DNA of 60,000 bases from Polytrichum commune (lineage: Eukaryota > Streptophyta > Polytrichopsida > Polytrichales > Polytrichaceae). The position numbers and the translations under genes were made by a program. A model generated the notes under the pieces. That model saw only the letters and a program-made list of their open reading frames with translations, was not told the DNA's origin and searched no databases. The stretch spans positions 34,866,527 to 34,926,526 of the forward strand of contig OX485808.1 of assembly GCA_950295325.1 (NCBI GenBank). The letters are read 5' to 3'. Positions 1 through 12,700 of the stretch are shown piece after piece; the stretch's first letter is position 1, and each line of letters opens with the position of its first letter.

Positions 1-140
1 GTGTCAATGTGGTTGCCTCCTCAACTTTATCCTGGTCTTGAAGCTCTCTAATGATGCCACATGAGCATGAACAACCACCCCAATGGTGGTCAACCACTCG
101 GAGTAGGGGGGTTGATGTAGTAAGGGGTGGTTAGTATTTA

Positions 141-261
141 GGGTTAGTTACCATGTAGGCCGCTCGCCCACCAAATTCTAGTGGAAATGTAGATTCTACC
201 TGGTGTAATCTACATTTCTACTAGAATCCGGTGGGTGAGTAGCCTACATGGAAACTAACCC
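141..261. repeat. Foldback hairpin (MITE-like) inside the direct repeat
   Basis: The arm starting GGGTTAGTTACCATGTAGGC pairs with the arm ending GCCTACATGGAAACTAACCC. The arms are about 55 bases each with a short centre, and no coding potential is seen. The same hairpin occurs at 58006-58125 in the right copy of the direct repeat, so it was present before the duplication. The form fits a small foldback or MITE-type element, but I see no convincing target duplication. Confidence 0.7.
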
Positions 262-1341
262 TTACTATGCCTTTTCCATGGAAGTAGAACTAAATAAAGT
301 AAACCGCTACAATGTTTATGGTTTTTAGTGTCACATGCATAATAGTGTCACTTGACTTATTTGAGGCGTATCCTAGGTTACATTGATGATTAACAACTTC
401 ACCATAAGTATCATGAGGTGACACTTGGCGTTCAAGTGCACTTATGAACATCTTGGCATGAGTATGTTCAATAGTGTCATGAGGTGCATGCTTATGTAAC
501 ACAAAGGTCTACAAGTTGACTAAAGTGTACACCAATGACACTTGCCATTGGTATGCTCAAGAATATGTTACTCTTGCATACTAAAATGTAAACAAACGAC
601 ACTTGCCATTTAGTACGCTCAAAAACATCTCCCCCTTGCATACTAATATCAAAAATATCTCCCCCTTGCAGACTGTCATCTATAGCATCCCAATGAACTC
701 TAAATGTCATAATGTAAATATTTGTTTACTTTAAAAATTCACTTATGTTGACAAATAGAATCATATTGGCAATTAACAGGTGTGACACATTGAGACCTCT
801 AGGCATCCAGTTTAGGCCCTTTGCAAATAGTGTACATGACACTAAATACCATAAACGGTGTACCACTACCACTACCACTACCGTGACCGTGACCACAACC
901 AACCCTAGTGTAAAAGACCCTTAGAATGTAGCAGCTTGGATGCTCCTCAAAGCAGTTTGCTAGTATGTATCAATAGTTGTGCTGATGCCAAACTCGACAG
1001 AAAAACATTCACTCTCCTTTGTAGTTTAGGATTTAGCTGAATAGATTCCAAAGAAGCTCGTTGATGATGATGATGGTGATGATAATGTGCACTTGGTTGA
1101 CATCCTTTGTTTTCCTTCTGCCGACAACATGTTGTGCACAATCAATTATATTTGAAGTACTAGTGGTACTTCGTTGTGTCTGTACTTGCACATTGACGAT
1201 CGAACAATGATAGCTGGATGCATAAATTCTCGCTATAGTTCATCATTCAAGTCTACCGTTTTCGTCTTCAATTCAACTTGGCGCTCTTCAAATCCTCTTT
1301 CGAGAACACGTCTGCTGCACCTGCTCCAATTTCTGCCTTAC

Positions 1342-1535
1342 AGCTCCGAAACAATCTTTTTCAATGACCTTACCTCTTCCACCAATACCTCATCCCCCTT
1401 TCCTGCTTTTGCATTCTGCTCATCTTGACGCAGTACATACTCTGCCAGGGCACCCGTAATATTAATAATCCACGGCATAATCTCATCGAAAACCGTATAC
1501 CATATTCGCAAGAATTCAATCAATTCAACCCTCTC
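1342..1535 (-). CDS. Isolated coding exon of an unrecognised protein (copy 1)
   Basis: On the minus strand an open segment is bounded by a plausible acceptor (TGTAG before GAGAGGG) and donor (GAGCT before GTAAGG). It encodes about 64 residues starting ERVELIEFLRIWY, with a hydrophobic helix (MPWIINITGALAEY) followed by a charged helix (VLVEEVRSLKKIVSEL). I do not recognise the family. The same exon is kept open in the right copy at 59199-59392 with only V-to-L and G-to-A changes, which supports it being or having been coding. Neighbouring exons could not be joined with confidence. An open minus-strand stretch at 2137-2427 may belong to the same gene. Confidence 0.4.
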
Positions 1536-2156
1536 CTACACTCTTGATGTGTGCAAGTCAGAGTGTTGTGTAAAAGGGGAGAGAATTGAGGAAGTGCCTC
1601 TGGCTTGCCTCTTGAGCAATTTCGGTGTGAACCCCTCCACCGCCTTCAATGAAGAATGCAAGCTGCTCACCGTTAGCTCCGGCAGGAGGCAAGAATCTCC
1701 CTTATAAGGGGTCGCAATGCGACATTGGCACTTGAAGTGGAGCAAAAAAACATTCTCCAATTGGTCATTACAGTTCATTCCACCATGATAAGCATGGGCA
1801 CATGGGGAGGAATCGCCGATTCTGGGCGAACATCAACCGACATGTGGAAATAGGAAAAAAAATGACACCCAAGTGATTTAGTAATTGCATCATTTACCTG
1901 CTTGAGAAATGGAAAGGCGGCTGTGTGCGCAGACATATAAGAGAGCATCAACCTTCTGTAACAGGAGATCTAGTGCAATCACCACAAGTTTGCCCCATAG
2001 ACATGTGGCGTGGAAATCTTTATTTCTGTCATGACAGAGATCCCTTGATGTTTTTCCTGTTGCTAAAACATTTTGGCATGGGAGAGTGGTAGCGGAACTA
2101 TTGTTTCAAGCTTCGAATAGCATAGGGAGACATTGCTCACACTTCTGTATCCACCT

Positions 2157-4097
2157 TGACCCTCCGGATCACAACAAACCCTTGCCTCCACGAATGCATT
2201 ACCTCACACAACTCGCCTACCATGATGCCGTCTGCAAAGTTTACTTTACACTTACCAATTAAGGGCATCTCCTGAATTTGTGACTCCATTGCCAACATGC
2301 GGGCGTGGCATGCGTCAATTTGTATACATACCCCCGTCTTCTCCATGCAGGCATGGCATGGCATGCTAGGTTTCGCATGGAGGTTGAACAGAAGAGAAAT
2401 AGGACAACACTGTTTCCATTTCAACATTCAATGCTTTTGTGTGCAACACTAGCATCAACCAATCGATCACGCCATTGACTGGCAATAACACCAACTTAGA
2501 TGACAGGTAGGCAAGTGCAACATTGTAACGTGGAAGCCATGCTGAAAGCCAATGAACACCTACTTGATCCACCAGCTTGAAACAAGAAGTTGCCTAACAA
2601 AATTTGTATATAAAGCAATTTGTGTTAATCAGGAATACATTAGGTTAGTCATCGAACATTCTTCACAACGTACCTCGCTTGATCGTTGGGGCCCTCACCA
2701 GTCCAGGTTCCGGTCCAAATCTGGTCTCAGGGTTGTTTTAGCTACATCATTTGCCGGTCTATAATACACCGGCAATGGATTTTGATATCACATTTGTTCG
2801 TTCGGGGCATAGGCCTCCATGTGGAAGGACCTTGAGTGGAAACACTAAGAGGTAAAGTTAAATGAATGAAAATTTTGATGTCTAGGAATTACAAGATTTA
2901 TCAAGAAGTAAGTGACCAAAATTGAGTGAAACATGGGGTTTTCCATCAAGAGGCTTCTTCCTCCAGCTGAATATAGCCAGCTCGTCCGACAACACATGAT
3001 TCGACCTCCGTAGAAGTTAGTACCAGACCTCCTCTACCTCAACATATCGATGCACCTTCACATTGTTAATCGATGCTCAGTCATCTCCGTTGACACACTT
3101 TCAAAATGGAAAAACACAAATTCCTTCATAGAGGCTCATACTGGCTACCTTTTCCAGATAATTGTCAATTAATGTAGACTCAGAGGGGCATGTCCTTTAG
3201 TGAACGGCTTAAAGTTGTGCCCAATGCTACTGAGAGAGAGAGAGAGAGAGAGAGTCAACACATGAGTATGGTATTTGGCAGGAAATAGTGTCTACAGACC
3301 TCTAGTTTCAGCTTGGCAATTGATCTTGACGATCGTAGACATCAGGGGCCATTTCAAAAGACGTCGTATGGACCTCACGGTAATCCGCAGCACCAATGAC
3401 AGTGCAGGAATGGAGAGGCAGCAACTAACTCAAATACTCTGATGTTGGGAAAATTTTAGTTTGCAAATGGTACAGTGTCCATCCTTATCCTCAGGTGCTC
3501 CTGGAAGGAAACCTGAATAATATCTATGAAATAGAATGGACAGATCTGCATATTATTCAATGGCATCAACTTCCTGTATAAACATTTTTTTATTTTAATG
3601 AGTATGAGGCTAATCCACATCACGAAATTTACTCAGTGCGAAAGAGCAGCTCTAGTTCTATCATCGTAACGAGGTGTGGCAGCAGTAGTGAGCCTCACAA
3701 GGTTGAGTTTGAGATCCATCACAAAACATCACGTCCAGCCGGTGCAGGTTTGATCGATGTCCTCACACTTCTCGCCAGCGGCCGCGAGCTATCGAGGAGC
3801 TCATCAAAAAGATGCAGCAGAGCCAGCGCCAATAATAATCTTGATGAATGCATGAATACGATATACACCTTAGGTTAGCCGATTGTAGGTGTGTACTTTG
3901 CCTCAAAGCTGAGAGTTGAAGTGATCAAGACGCATGATTATATAGTTGACAACCCTCCACTAACCTGCAAGTGTTTTCTTTTGGTCTATTTGAGGGCCAT
4001 ACCTGCACAGGGTGTTCTGTATGCACATGTCAAAGCGCCATAGCTCATGGTCTTCTTTGTCAATTGTCCAAGTGAAAGTTTGTAACATCAAGTTGTC
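2157..4097. other. Intergenic, no supported gene
   Basis: I see only short open frames with no family resemblance and a (GA)n microsatellite near 3231-3254. A minus-strand open stretch at 2137-2427 contains MLAMESQIQEMPLIGKCKV and could be an exon of the gene in the adjacent direct repeat, but no splice partners were identified. A plus-strand 80-codon frame at 3636-3878 shows no recognisable features. Confidence 0.5.
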
Positions 4098-5849
4098 TCA
4101 CGAACGAGCCATCCGTCGTCGCACGAAATTACTATCCCTGTACACGAACATGGATGGATCATGACGATCATATATTCCTGAAAGCAGGAGTTTGGCATTC
4201 CCGAGCATCAAGCAAATATCTTCAAATTCAGGACGAATAGTTGGATCAGGGTGCCAACAACTCGTCACAATAAATTTCAAGTAAACGGGACATCGCTCTG
4301 GTTCTGGCAGCGCCGGCCTCTCCCCTTTCGATATACGGATCTTGAATGCGCGTGGATAATCTTCACAACCAAGAGCCTCCATAGGGGACTTCCAAGTCAA
4401 CAATTCTCCTAGAATCAAACCAAAGCTATAGACGTCCGTCTTCAATAGATCAATTGGCTCTTCTGGCTCTTCTGGCTCTTCTGGCTCATTGAACAGCTCA
4501 GGGGCCATGTACTCGGTAGTACCAGCCCGTCTCCAACCTCGAACTTCTTTGGCATTTTCCATAGCTTCACCAAAGTCAATGAGCTTGATAGTGGCGCCTT
4601 CAAGAATTCCATTACCGTCCATTCGATTCAAGCTGCAAATAATATTCTGAGGCTTGAGGTCTCTATGAGCAACATGGAAATTCCGTTCCATACCGTGCAA
4701 ATATTGCATAGCCCTTGCAATTGGCAGAATCAGATCAATCGCCTCTAGAGGAGAGAATCCGTCCATCCTTTGAGTTCCTGACCACGGTAAGAAATTAATT
4801 GCACGCTGCAATAGATTCACTTCTGGGTTTTTCTTAAGATACATAAGCTTCTTCAGATCTAAATCCATCCATTCCATCATAAGAAAAGGAACTTTTCCTT
4901 TCGCACTCCACCGACTTGGCGGTTCAATCCCCCAATGTCCGACTAGTCCCACAATGTATGGATTATGGTATTTCGCCATGATTTCTGCTTCTTTCTGAAA
5001 CTTCAGAGCTGGCATGTCTCCAGGAGGTACACCATCAAGGTGAGGCATGTCATCTGGTGACACATAACCAGGAAGAGGCATTTTCACTGCAAAGTCTTTC
5101 CCATAAACCCATGGGAGTTTTACTACCACACCTGACGCGCCTTTGTTATCACATGAGACTCCGTCCTTACTCAGAATATGGAACTTGAAACTTCGCAAAA
5201 GTACCTGAACAAGTTCAGGTGGAGGTGACGACACCGGTTTCCGTTTATGCCGGTACAGTTGAGCAAGCTGGCAACGTTCTGAATGATATTCTGGATCATG
5301 TTGTGGACGCTTCATCTCTTCAAAAATCATGGCCCTCAAGCTCCTTTTATCAGATTTTCTACGAGAAATAATTGACATACCAACATTCAGGCCCCGAAGA
5401 GAATTTATCAAATCTTTTTGACCGTTAAGAAAGTCTTGCAGACTCATACTCCGCGCTCCCAACTGAACCACGTCAGTTGCTCTTTCTAAGTCAAGCAGAA
5501 CCTCAACAAAATGCTCTGCAAACTCGCGTGATAATACTGCATTTAAAATCCACTGCTCACTCATACAGACGTCCACCAAACTCTCAGCCTTACTTGCAGC
5601 AAGACAAAATTCGCTGACGGCACCAGGTTGTGTTTTCTTATCCGAAATTTTGCGAAAAGCCTGCGTCAATTTGAAAGCCAAATCTTGACATTGCTTCATA
5701 TTCATGTGCAGAAGCTTTCTCTCTGATGGTCTGTCTTCTCTACAGGCCTGGATTATGCCTTCCATTTTCTGACAAACACTATGCAGATGCTCAAAGCTCG
5801 GCATGGGTGACGGCGATTGGGGGGCAGCCATAATTTCAAAACTGGCCAT
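4098..5849 (-). CDS. Protein kinase with N-terminal helical domain
   Basis: This single-exon gene encodes about 583 residues from the ATG at 5849 (MASFEIMAAP); the frame is also open a little further upstream, without an ATG. Residues 1 to about 210 form a helix-rich region of the kind that precedes the kinase domain in plant kinases (DUF1221 or MLKL/HeLo-like; assignment uncertain). The kinase domain follows. It has a weak glycine loop (GASGVVVK), the ATP lysine (DFAVKMP), an alpha-C glutamate (FQKEAEIM), a full catalytic loop (HRDLKPQN), the metal-binding DFGEA, and APE (MAPELF), so it should be active, most likely on Ser/Thr. A short acidic EPE repeat (EEPEEPEEP) sits in the activation-segment region and comes from a 9-base tandem repeat near 4447-4490. 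The gene lies 5' to 5' with the pseudokinase gene at 9798, with a large inverted repeat between them. Substrate and pathway are unknown. Confidence 0.9.
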   Translation of the reverse strand: MASFEIMAAPQSPSPMPSFEHLHSVCQKMEGIIQACREDRPSERKLLHMNMKQCQDLAFKLTQAFRKISDKKTQPGAVSEFCLAASKAESLVDVCMSEQWILNAVLSREFAEHFVEVLLDLERATDVVQLGARSMSLQDFLNGQKDLINSLRGLNVGMSIISRRKSDKRSLRAMIFEEMKRPQHDPEYHSERCQLAQLYRHKRKPVSSPPPELVQVLLRSFKFHILSKDGVSCDNKGASGVVVKLPWVYGKDFAVKMPLPGYVSPDDMPHLDGVPPGDMPALKFQKEAEIMAKYHNPYIVGLVGHWGIEPPSRWSAKGKVPFLMMEWMDLDLKKLMYLKKNPEVNLLQRAINFLPWSGTQRMDGFSPLEAIDLILPIARAMQYLHGMERNFHVAHRDLKPQNIICSLNRMDGNGILEGATIKLIDFGEAMENAKEVRGWRRAGTTEYMAPELFNEPEEPEEPEEPIDLLKTDVYSFGLILGELLTWKSPMEALGCEDYPRAFKIRISKGERPALPEPERCPVYLKFIVTSCWHPDPTIRPEFEDICLMLGNAKLLLSGIYDRHDPSMFVYRDSNFVRRRMARS

Positions 5850-6045
5850 CTTCGTGCAAGACGCATGGAGCGGATGATTGTTCACTCAGTGAATGAACGC
5901 ACTCAAGAAGTCCTCTCTCCCGATGATACAACCCTGTCGAAGATTATTTTCTTCACTTCCATCTGCAGAGTTTCCATGTATGTAAGCTGTTGATTACTAA
6001 ATAATTAAGTTCAGAATAGAACTTGTCTGCTTCTACGAAATAATA

Positions 6046-7983
6046 AGTTCTAGTCACACATTTTTATCTTCCAGAATGTACATTAGCCATACCTACCAGG
6101 AAAGAACAAGTTCATGAAGCCACTTCAAGCAAATCCTGGTAATGTTCCGGCCTGAAACGCATTCGACAGTAACACTTACAGAACATTTGATCTCCACCGG
6201 GCCCCTCGGAATACATGTGATAACTATCGAATCATCACTATAAAGCCACCACAAATGTACGTAACTCTCACCCAGATCGCACCGTTTTTACCTAGACTGA
6301 GGCAGAGACAATATACCTGTGATGCACATTTCAGGAGATGCACTCGTCCCCCCCGAACATTGTTGTGAGTACTTCGCACCTTCTTGAAGGAAGATACTTC
6401 GGAATTGAGCATGCACGGGCATAACTGACAACGGATCAAGGGCAGCCACAAATTCAAACTTGGCCACGAGACGAATACCGTACCATCAGGACTTATCAAG
6501 AGCATACTTTTCCATGTTAAGAAGCCGGCTGCACATTTTTGTGGACAGCGAAGAAAATGAAGCAATTGCTGAATTCAGGCTACCTCTGGCTGATCTATGC
6601 AGGATGTGGGCCTCATCTGGCTTCCGTCTTGCACCAGTGCCACCCGGAGAGGGCTTCAGAGCCGCGTCAATTGGCCGCAGCTCTCTCGGACTCACATTAC
6701 CACGCTAAGGGAAACTGAGACGCAGCTCGCCACACTCGCGCAGTATGTGACAGCAGAGGAAGGAATGAGGCGAAGAAAAAGATGGCTGCCTAACAGGTAA
6801 CAAAATTGCTCCGGGATGAATCGGTCAACTCGACGAACATCCTGAAGCCAGGGTCTCTGAGATCTTCCAGGGTAGCCATGCGGTAGAGATAACAACAGCT
6901 TCACTTAATTGCTATTAGACTCAAGTCACCGTCAGAGGGAGGACGTTAAGTTCCCCCCACGAACTTTTGGGGGGAGGCATATTCGGGGAGGGGCAGCCAC
7001 CGTCCAGAAAATCAAGATATTATGGACGGTGGCTGCCCCTGCCCGAATATGCCTCCCCCCAAAAGTTCGTGGGGGGAACTTAACGTCCTCCCTCTGACGG
7101 TGACTTGAGTCTAATAGCAATTAAGTGAAGCTGTTGTTATCTCTACCGCATGGCTACCCTGGAAGATCTCAGAGACCCTGGCTTCAGGATGTTCGTCGAG
7201 TTGACCGATTCATCCCGGAGCAATTTTGTTACCTGTTAGGCAGCCATCTTTTTCTTCGCCTCATTCCTTCCTCTGCTGTCACATACTGCGCGAGTGTGGC
7301 GAGCTGCGTCTCAGTTTTCCCTTAGCGTGGTAGTGTGAGTCCGAGAGAGCTGCGGCCAATTGACGCGGCTCTGAAGCCCTCTCCGGGTGGCACTGGTGCA
7401 AGACGGAAGCCAGATGAGGCCCACATCCTGCATAGATCAGCCAGAGGTAGCCTGAATTCAGCAATTGCTTCATTTTCTTCGCTGTCCACAAAAATGTGCA
7501 GCCGGCTTCTTAACATGGAAAAGTATGCTCTTGATAAGTCCTGATGGTACGGTATTCGTCTCGTGGCCAGGCTTGAATTTGTGGCTGCCCTTGATCCGTT
7601 GACAGTTATGGCCGTGCGTGCTCAATTCCGAAGTATCTTCCTTCAAGAAGGTGCGAAGTACTCACAACAATGTTCGGGGGGGAAGAGTGCATCTCCTGAA
7701 ATGTCCATCACAGGTATATTCTCTCTGCCTCAGTCTAGGTAAAAACGGTGCGATCTGGGTGAGAGTTACGTATATTTGTGGTGGCTTTATAGTGATGATT
7801 CGATACTTATCACATGTATTCCGAGGGGCTCGGTGGAGATCAAATGTTCTGTAATTGTTACTGTCGAATGCGTTTCAGGCCGGAACATTACTAGGATTTG
7901 CTTGAAGTGGCTTCACGAACTTGCTCTTTCTTGGTAGGTATGGCTAATGTGGATTCTGGATGAAAAAAATGTGTCACTAGAAC
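6046..7983. repeat. Giant near-perfect inverted repeat (961 bp arms)
   Basis: The left arm at 6046-7006 is the reverse complement of the right arm at 7023-7983, with only a few mismatches, around a 16-base centre (7007-7022). Short open frames occur twice, once per strand, purely because of the symmetry. No transposase is encoded. Possible origins are a foldback element, a head-to-head insertion, or an inverted duplication made at a palindromic insertion, since a MITE-like core sits exactly at the centre. Transcription through it would give a long hairpin RNA. No target duplication is evident outside the arms. Confidence 0.93.
6948..7081. mobile_element. MITE-like palindromic core at the centre of the inverted repeat
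   Basis: About 134 bp run from AAGTTCCCCCCACGAAC to its reverse complement, with inner arms ending CCACCGTCCA / TGGACGGTGG. A diverged relative of the right half lies at 53386-53450 (TGGACGGACGGCTGCCCCTG through AAAAGTTCGTGGGG), unconnected to the long arms. The core is therefore its own dispersed repeat family rather than just the middle of the large palindrome. Confidence 0.55.
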
Positions 7984-9646
7984 TCCTGGGCTGCAGCTAG
8001 GCTTTAGCCAAAAGTACTCTGCAGCTCAATGTGACGTTTCTGCAGTCGTTTGAGGTTTATTTGATTTCCTCAAAATAGGGCCATATACAACAAACGTGTT
8101 GCCCTCCCAACCGAGAGACATGATTGCACACCCAACAGAAAAAGGCCCCGTCTAGATGAACGCTCATATTTTGTTCGAAACGTGTTTCAAATACTCCTTT
8201 GTAGCGCCGAGTATGAATGGTTTTGCACAAATGTATTACTTTTTGTGCTAAAAACTTTAAACCTCTGTCAGCTTGTCGTCTACTCCTGCTTAAGGGGCAG
8301 TGTCCATCACACCTTGCAGACCAGCGTTCTAGTTTTCCTGTTTGTTTGTACATGAAATTCTGTTTCATATTTTCTATCTGCGATGTCGTGAATGGGAGAG
8401 GAAGAGCTTCGAGAGCAGAAACTCAGAAAACTGCCGACCTAAGTAGATAGATCATGGCAAATGCCTCATATGTAGCTATGCACGATCTACATGCATTTTT
8501 AACGAGTTTCTGAAAGTCTTCAGTAAGAAACGTGAAGTAATCCATAGATATTTTCTTGTGCCATGAATAATTCTGGATCTTATAAGGCCCAATCTTGCAG
8601 GCAATTGAAAATGGCTGAGGTCCTTGTTGATTGTGAAATTAATTTAAAGAACTGGGTCACTTTCCAACTTATTCTGTAAACTTACACATATATTGATCTG
8701 TTGGACGTGGTTAATATTGGTATTTTCATATATCTGCAGTTACCTGTGTCCAGTGAACTGCTCTTTTATGAGGACACGATGAAGGGTCGTACCGACCAAG
8801 ATTTCAGTAAGTTCACTACTATGTCAAAACTGATGTAAGTAGGAACATTACAAGGAGTAGTTTGAAGTGATTTGAAGGAATATTTTACAGCGTGTGAGTT
8901 GAATTTATATTCTTAAGATCTAAAGTGTTCATATGCATAAAAATTATGTACATATGTTCTTTCTTAAGGGGGATGGCTAGCTAGTTAATATGCAATTCTT
9001 GGAAAAGCGGAGCACTGGGAAATCGGCTGGACGTTCACTATGAGTATAACACAGGTCGCATAACATTTCCTTCATTAATTGCAATAACTAGCTTGTTGTA
9101 CTATAGGGCTTGTATTATATTTCTGCGTCTAGCACAAGACATGTTACTGGCAGTGGTTGTGCGCATGGGTCTGCTCTAACAACAGAGGATTTATTGCATC
9201 AATACAGTCATTTCTTGTTGAGTGTCTAGATTTTTGTCTGCCACCGTAAGTAGGGGGTCATGTGGAAACACGAGATCTAGTGAATAGAAAAGCCTGCAGG
9301 GGCGCTGAGCGTCAGGTCCTTCTATAGAGGACTCGAAATGTACTGTGTTGTGAGCATCTTATCGTACTTCTGATGGAATACAGTAAGAATATTTTTTCGG
9401 AAAATGCATCAGATTCTTCAACATTTTGCAGAGCCCCATGTGTGAACCCTTCGTTAAACTCACCACATCACGAGAACTCGTTGCACCCAGTGTCTCAAGT
9501 TGTATGCCGTCGCAGTGTTGCAATGTTAATTCTTTGGCAGCTGGACGACAACTGAAACTTTTGCAAGTGAACTAACATGCATTGAAATCCCCAAGTTGAA
9601 AACAACTGATAATGCGTGACACCTGATAATGTATTATTTCAAACAG
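7984..9646. other. Intergenic, no supported gene
   Basis: AT-rich sequence between the inverted repeat and the pseudokinase gene. Short open frames (for example 8057-8368 minus and 9373-9555 plus) have no recognisable domains. The promoter of the downstream plus-strand gene presumably lies near the right end of this stretch, but I see no distinctive element. Confidence 0.5.
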
Positions 9647-9739
9647 ATCAAAGATTTGTACAAGAGCAGCAGCAAAGCACTGTCAGACTCCACCTTCGAA
9701 GAGGTGCTATCAGGATGCTCAGTTCTTTTGCAACTGTTG
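9647..9739 (+). CDS. Possible upstream exon of the pseudokinase-hydrolase gene
   Basis: A 93-base open segment (31 codons, IKDLYKSSSKALSDSTFEE and on) is flanked by a good acceptor (AAACAG) and a donor (GTATAT). It would place extra N-terminal sequence ahead of the ATG at 9798. I could not find an acceptor that joins it in frame to the next exon, so it may belong to an alternative transcript or be chance. Confidence 0.3.
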
Positions 9740-9797
9740 GTATATAGCATATCTCTTTTTGAGGATCTCATTCCTTTTGATCACAAATGTGTACGTC

Positions 9798-12700
9798 ATG
9801 GATGACAATGTGGAACAAGCCGTTCGAGCAATAGAAGGTTATATGAGTTCTCAAGAATCTTTGCAAGCTACTAATAGCCTTACGGTGAAGAATATTGACA
9901 TCACTGAGCCCCAAGTACTATTCACCCAGCTTCAGGTTACAAAAAGTGTTCTTCTGAACCTTACTAAGCCTCAGCGGGAACTGCACAAGCCGTTACATCG
10001 CAAAGTCTACTATGCAGTAGAGAACGCCGGCACCCTGGTGAAGAACTGGTGTGAGACAGGGAAAGACTCTGACGCAATTGTGCCAACGGAGAAGCGAGAA
10101 CATCTTCTTGATATTCTTCTAACTTTGCGGTGGTGGACATGGGTAGTGGCATTACAAGAGGGAGAGAGGTGCACACGGGATGCAAATGTTTATGGAACGA
10201 CTTGCCCCTTGGAATTTGGGGGTGTCTCGAGATTTTTGCTTGAGTCTGACTCTGCTGCAACACCAAGGACCTTGCCGTCATATGCATTTGAAGTGTGGCA
10301 ACAAGAAACACATGGAACATTGCAGGAGATCCTAAAGTGGACTAATGAAGGTAGCAAACAGGATGATGAGCAACACGAACAACCTGATATGGTGCTCAGC
10401 TTTGTAAAGGCCGCAGGTATGCCTACTTTTAAAGTGTTAGGCATGAGTTCCGCACCAATTCCTCGAAATGATTCTAAACCAGAGGCAATAGGGTACGATC
10501 TGACCATCGACCTTACTCAAGATCTGCTAGGAGTTAGTCATAGGGGATGGGTAGTCAGAACCAGTTTAGGGCAAGAGCCTTGTGTTCTGAAGAGAATGAA
10601 CAGTGAAGAATGCGAGCCCCTTGACCTAGCGCAACTGTGGCATCCACACATTGTGCACTTCATCCACTATTGGAGAGAACCACCGACCCAGTATTTGTTT
10701 CTAGTTATGGAGCTTATGGACGGTGATCTTGCAAGATACATAAAACAGAGCCCTAAACCTCCATTCTCAATGCCTGTAGCGATTGATGTCATGTTACAGA
10801 TTGTCAAGGGCATGCTTTACTTGCACGAGATGGACATAACGCATCCACTCCTCAAGAGCTCCAACATCTTATTTAAGCAGGGAAAAATTCGTGAAGAATG
10901 TCAGAAAGAAAAGTTTCTGATCAAGCTTGGAGGCTTTGGATCTCCAAAGAGGAGAGATTCCAGAGGAAGTGATGCGCTTAAGAAACGGGATGTGGAGCGG
11001 TTCGGCCTAATTTGCTTAGAATTACTGACAGGAGAGGTGCAATTTGAGGAGGATTCTTGGGAGATTGATGTGCATGTTAAGCCAGAGGTTCCAGATACCA
11101 CACCGCCAATTTTAAAGCATTGCATCACTCGATGTTTGGCTGCACAACTGAGTTTTTCAGAAATTTTGGTGATCCTTCTGCTGGCAGAGTGTCAAATATT
11201 GCAGAGTTCACTCGATGACACATATTCATCGAGTCAAGGCATAGTCGACAACAAAGGACATAAACCGTTCAAGGAACATGCCCAAGGTGAGTCAGTTTGG
11301 AGTGATATTGTGTGCATGCAAACTTTTTTTTGATTTATGTGATGAATTTTAAACATTAATCCCTGACAATATATGTCATGCCATGCAGATCATGCAGCCT
11401 CTTCAGGCCAAGCCTCAACCTTCGCGGCTAACCCTGGGGTACTTAGTCATAACCTCCTGAAATGTAATTCGGATTGTGAATCTTTGATTTGTTTAATTTG
11501 AAGGACTAGCGTGAAGTCTAGCGTGAAGTCTAGCATCTGTCTTCTGTTGTGGTCATGTATCCTAACGTTATTCTTCAGATTCACATTTAGAATCGCGTTT
11601 CTTAAGCATCGTGAAGTCTAGCATCTGTCTTTCTGTTGTGGTCATGTATCCTAACGTTATTCTACAGATTCACATTTAGAATCATAATTGAAATTAACTG
11701 TGTGATCTGGGAATTGTTAAATCCAGCATTATCAGTGGAATGACCTCTACATGGTTTTGGGTAGTGAATCTCATCTAGGGGTCATTAAAGATGATGCCAA
11801 ATTCTTGCACCTGGGAAATTCTACACACCAGTCATAGCATTCTCTCTTGCCAAGCTCTACTAACAATGTGATCTAGATACTCCAGAGCTGCGAATCCACA
11901 CTCCAGCTATCCTAAGGAAATCTACTTGTACTTTTCAGGCCTGTGATGTGTATCAGTTGTATCCAAAAGAGGACGATCCAACACCAATGAACGCAGGTGT
12001 TACTCTAATTTTCTTCCATGGTATTCCCAAGGTTCCAAAAGAATGGATAATGTCGTGGAGGACCCGGGATAACAAACATCTATGGCCACAAATGTGGTTG
12101 CCTGGAGATCTAGGTGGAAATATTCGTGTGCTCTCTGTATCGTACTATGGTCGTCCTAATGGGATTCACGAGGATGCGCTTGCCCTGTTTGATATACTGA
12201 CAAACAGGTACATGTCATGATCTTTTGCAATTTAAGCACAATGTTAAGTACGCATTCTCTAACTATGTCAGTTTTTGCTAATCACCATGTCTTGAATAAT
12301 CCCATCATTCTTGGCATTCTAATCATGCAGGGGGAGATTGTGATGTATTCAGGCCAGGATGGAAGCTTGCGCATACGCAACAAAAGATTGTACTGGTTGG
12401 ACATTGCTTTGGAGGGCTAGTGATCAAGACTCTACTTACAGAGATTAACAAATTATCAAGGAGACAGCTGAATGAAAACGAAAGCATGAGACGACAAAGA
12501 AAAATTTGTGATAGATTTTTGGAGAATGTTAAGGAAATTGTTTTCTACAGTGTGCCTCACTCTACGGACAGGGAGCAAGTGTTTCAAAACTACATCACTA
12601 GATGTAGTGAAACTGGCCATCTCTTACGACGAAGTAGCCTTCTGCAGAATATTACAAGGAACACCAAACAGTTCAGTCAAGAAATGGTACAGCTTAGCAT

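Larger units (their letters stand above)
76..2156. repeat. Left copy of a ~2.1 kb direct repeat
   Basis: This segment matches 57941-60000 in the same orientation with only scattered substitutions and small indels. The offset drifts from 57865 to 57844 across the copy. The match starts at the shared CCACCCCAATGG and is still running at the window's right edge, so the true repeat is longer than seen here. Sequence left of position 76 does not match the sequence left of 57941, so this is a real left border. It holds a foldback hairpin (141-261) and one exon-like segment (1342-1535, minus). It could be a segmental duplication or the terminal direct repeats of a very large insertion. Confidence 0.9.

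Noticed and set aside
6909-7120. Twin identical proteins on opposite strands
   Set aside because: Result of the inverted repeat's symmetry, not real genes.
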